A stretch of DNA of 5,624 nucleotides from Thioalkalivibrio sp. (GTDB lineage: Bacteria; Pseudomonadota; Gammaproteobacteria; Ectothiorhodospirales; Ectothiorhodospiraceae). The stretch covers positions 1 to 5,624 of the forward strand of contig PUOZ01000203.1 in NCBI GenBank assembly GCA_003553165.1, in the 5' to 3' direction. The notes under the pieces were generated by a model. The model saw nothing but the letters and a program-made list of their open reading frames with translations. It was not told the origin of the DNA and searched no databases. This document shows, piece by piece, positions 5,348-5,624 of this stretch. The position numbers were made by a program, and so were the translations under genes. Position 1 is the first letter of the stretch. Each line of letters begins with the position of its first letter.

Positions 5348-5624
5348 GTTCAGTCTCCAGGCATTGCTCCAGGAAGCTTTCGTAACGTTCGAAGATGCGT
5401 GACCAGTCGATCTCCAGCGCACTTTCCCTGGCCGCCGCAGCGAGACGGGTCGTCTGCACCCGGTCGCTGGCCAGTTCGGCGACGGCTTCGACGAATCCCG
5501 GATCGTCCGTGCAGCCTGCGGTCCGCCCGTTGCGGCCATCGACGAGATGTTCACGGGCCGCCGCGTAGTCGAAGGCCACCACTGCCAGACCGCTGGCCAT
5601 CGCTTCCAGGGTGACGTTCCCGAA
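5340..5624 (-). CDS. GT4 glycosyltransferase, C-terminal fragment (cut by right edge)
   Basis: The last 94 residues of a GT4 glycosyltransferase are visible; the N-terminal part lies beyond the right edge. The fragment opens with FGNVTLEAMASGLAVVAFD, the second half of the family's E-x7-E nucleotide-sugar-binding motif. Its conserved glutamate is residue 7, and the first glutamate falls just outside the window. It continues through the helical C-terminal region typical of GT-B folds, with the common closing element DWSRIFERYESFLEQCL. The stop codon overlaps the start of the PAP2 gene by 8 bp, indicating one operon. The FGNVTLEAMASGLAVVAFD stretch recalls GT4 enzymes annotated as alpha-mannosyltransferases acting on lipid acceptors. 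The donor and acceptor cannot be assigned from this fragment. Confidence 0.88.
   Translation of the reverse strand, partial: FGNVTLEAMASGLAVVAFDYAAAREHLVDGRNGRTAGCTDDPGFVEAVAELASDRVQTTRLAAAARESALEIDWSRIFERYESFLEQCLETEHG
5355..5358 (-). promoter_or_regulatory. Ribosome binding site of the PAP2 gene
   Basis: GGAG on the minus strand, 7 nt before the ATG at 5347, lies within the last codons of the upstream glycosyltransferase. It fixes the PAP2 start and supports translational coupling. Confidence 0.65.

Noticed and set aside
5348..5554. Longer PAP2 start at 5554
   Set aside because: It would overlap the glycosyltransferase by over 200 bp and add Ser/Arg-rich residues without membrane character; GGAG supports 5347.

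Overview
The window is a dense, GC-rich stretch of bacterial chromosome carrying six protein genes, two of them cut by the window edges. The short integral-membrane diacylglycerol kinase, the arsenate-type glyceraldehyde-3-phosphate dehydrogenase (GAPDH) and the strong GC bias suggest a gammaproteobacterium, perhaps an environmental one such as a member of the Chromatiales. That placement is an inference from gene content and composition. I see no tRNA, rRNA, CRISPR array, insertion sequence or phage gene.

Layout. A minus-strand group occupies 1-2487. Read 5'->3' it is a GT4 glycosyltransferase resembling diacylglycerol glucosyltransferases (2487->1327), a GAPDH of the ArsJ-associated type (1238->225), and the N-terminus of diacylglycerol kinase dgkA (120->edge). 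A 336-bp intergenic region (2488-2823) separates it from a divergent plus-strand gene for an atypical pyruvate kinase (2824-4743). That protein has an extra N-terminal helical domain and an enlarged B-domain region, and it lacks the C-terminal regulatory domain. It converges on a second minus-strand unit: a PAP2-family phosphatase (5347->4784) whose start overlaps the end of another GT4 glycosyltransferase running off the right edge.

The genes share a theme. DgkA consumes diacylglycerol, a PAP2 enzyme can make it from phosphatidate, and the first glycosyltransferase looks like one that glycosylates it. GAPDH and pyruvate kinase are the phosphate-using and ATP-yielding steps of lower glycolysis. 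The GAPDH is the subtype known to pair with the ArsJ exporter for arsenate detoxification, yet no arsJ lies in the window.

The most interesting regulatory signal is in the divergent intergenic region. Two separate 18-bp sites have the architecture of PhoB binding sites (two TGTCA-type repeats 11 bp apart), one facing each divergent gene. A weaker similar element precedes the GAPDH gene. Together these suggest, without proving, a phosphate-starvation locus combining lipid remodelling, a phosphate/arsenate-handling GAPDH and a glycolytic enzyme.
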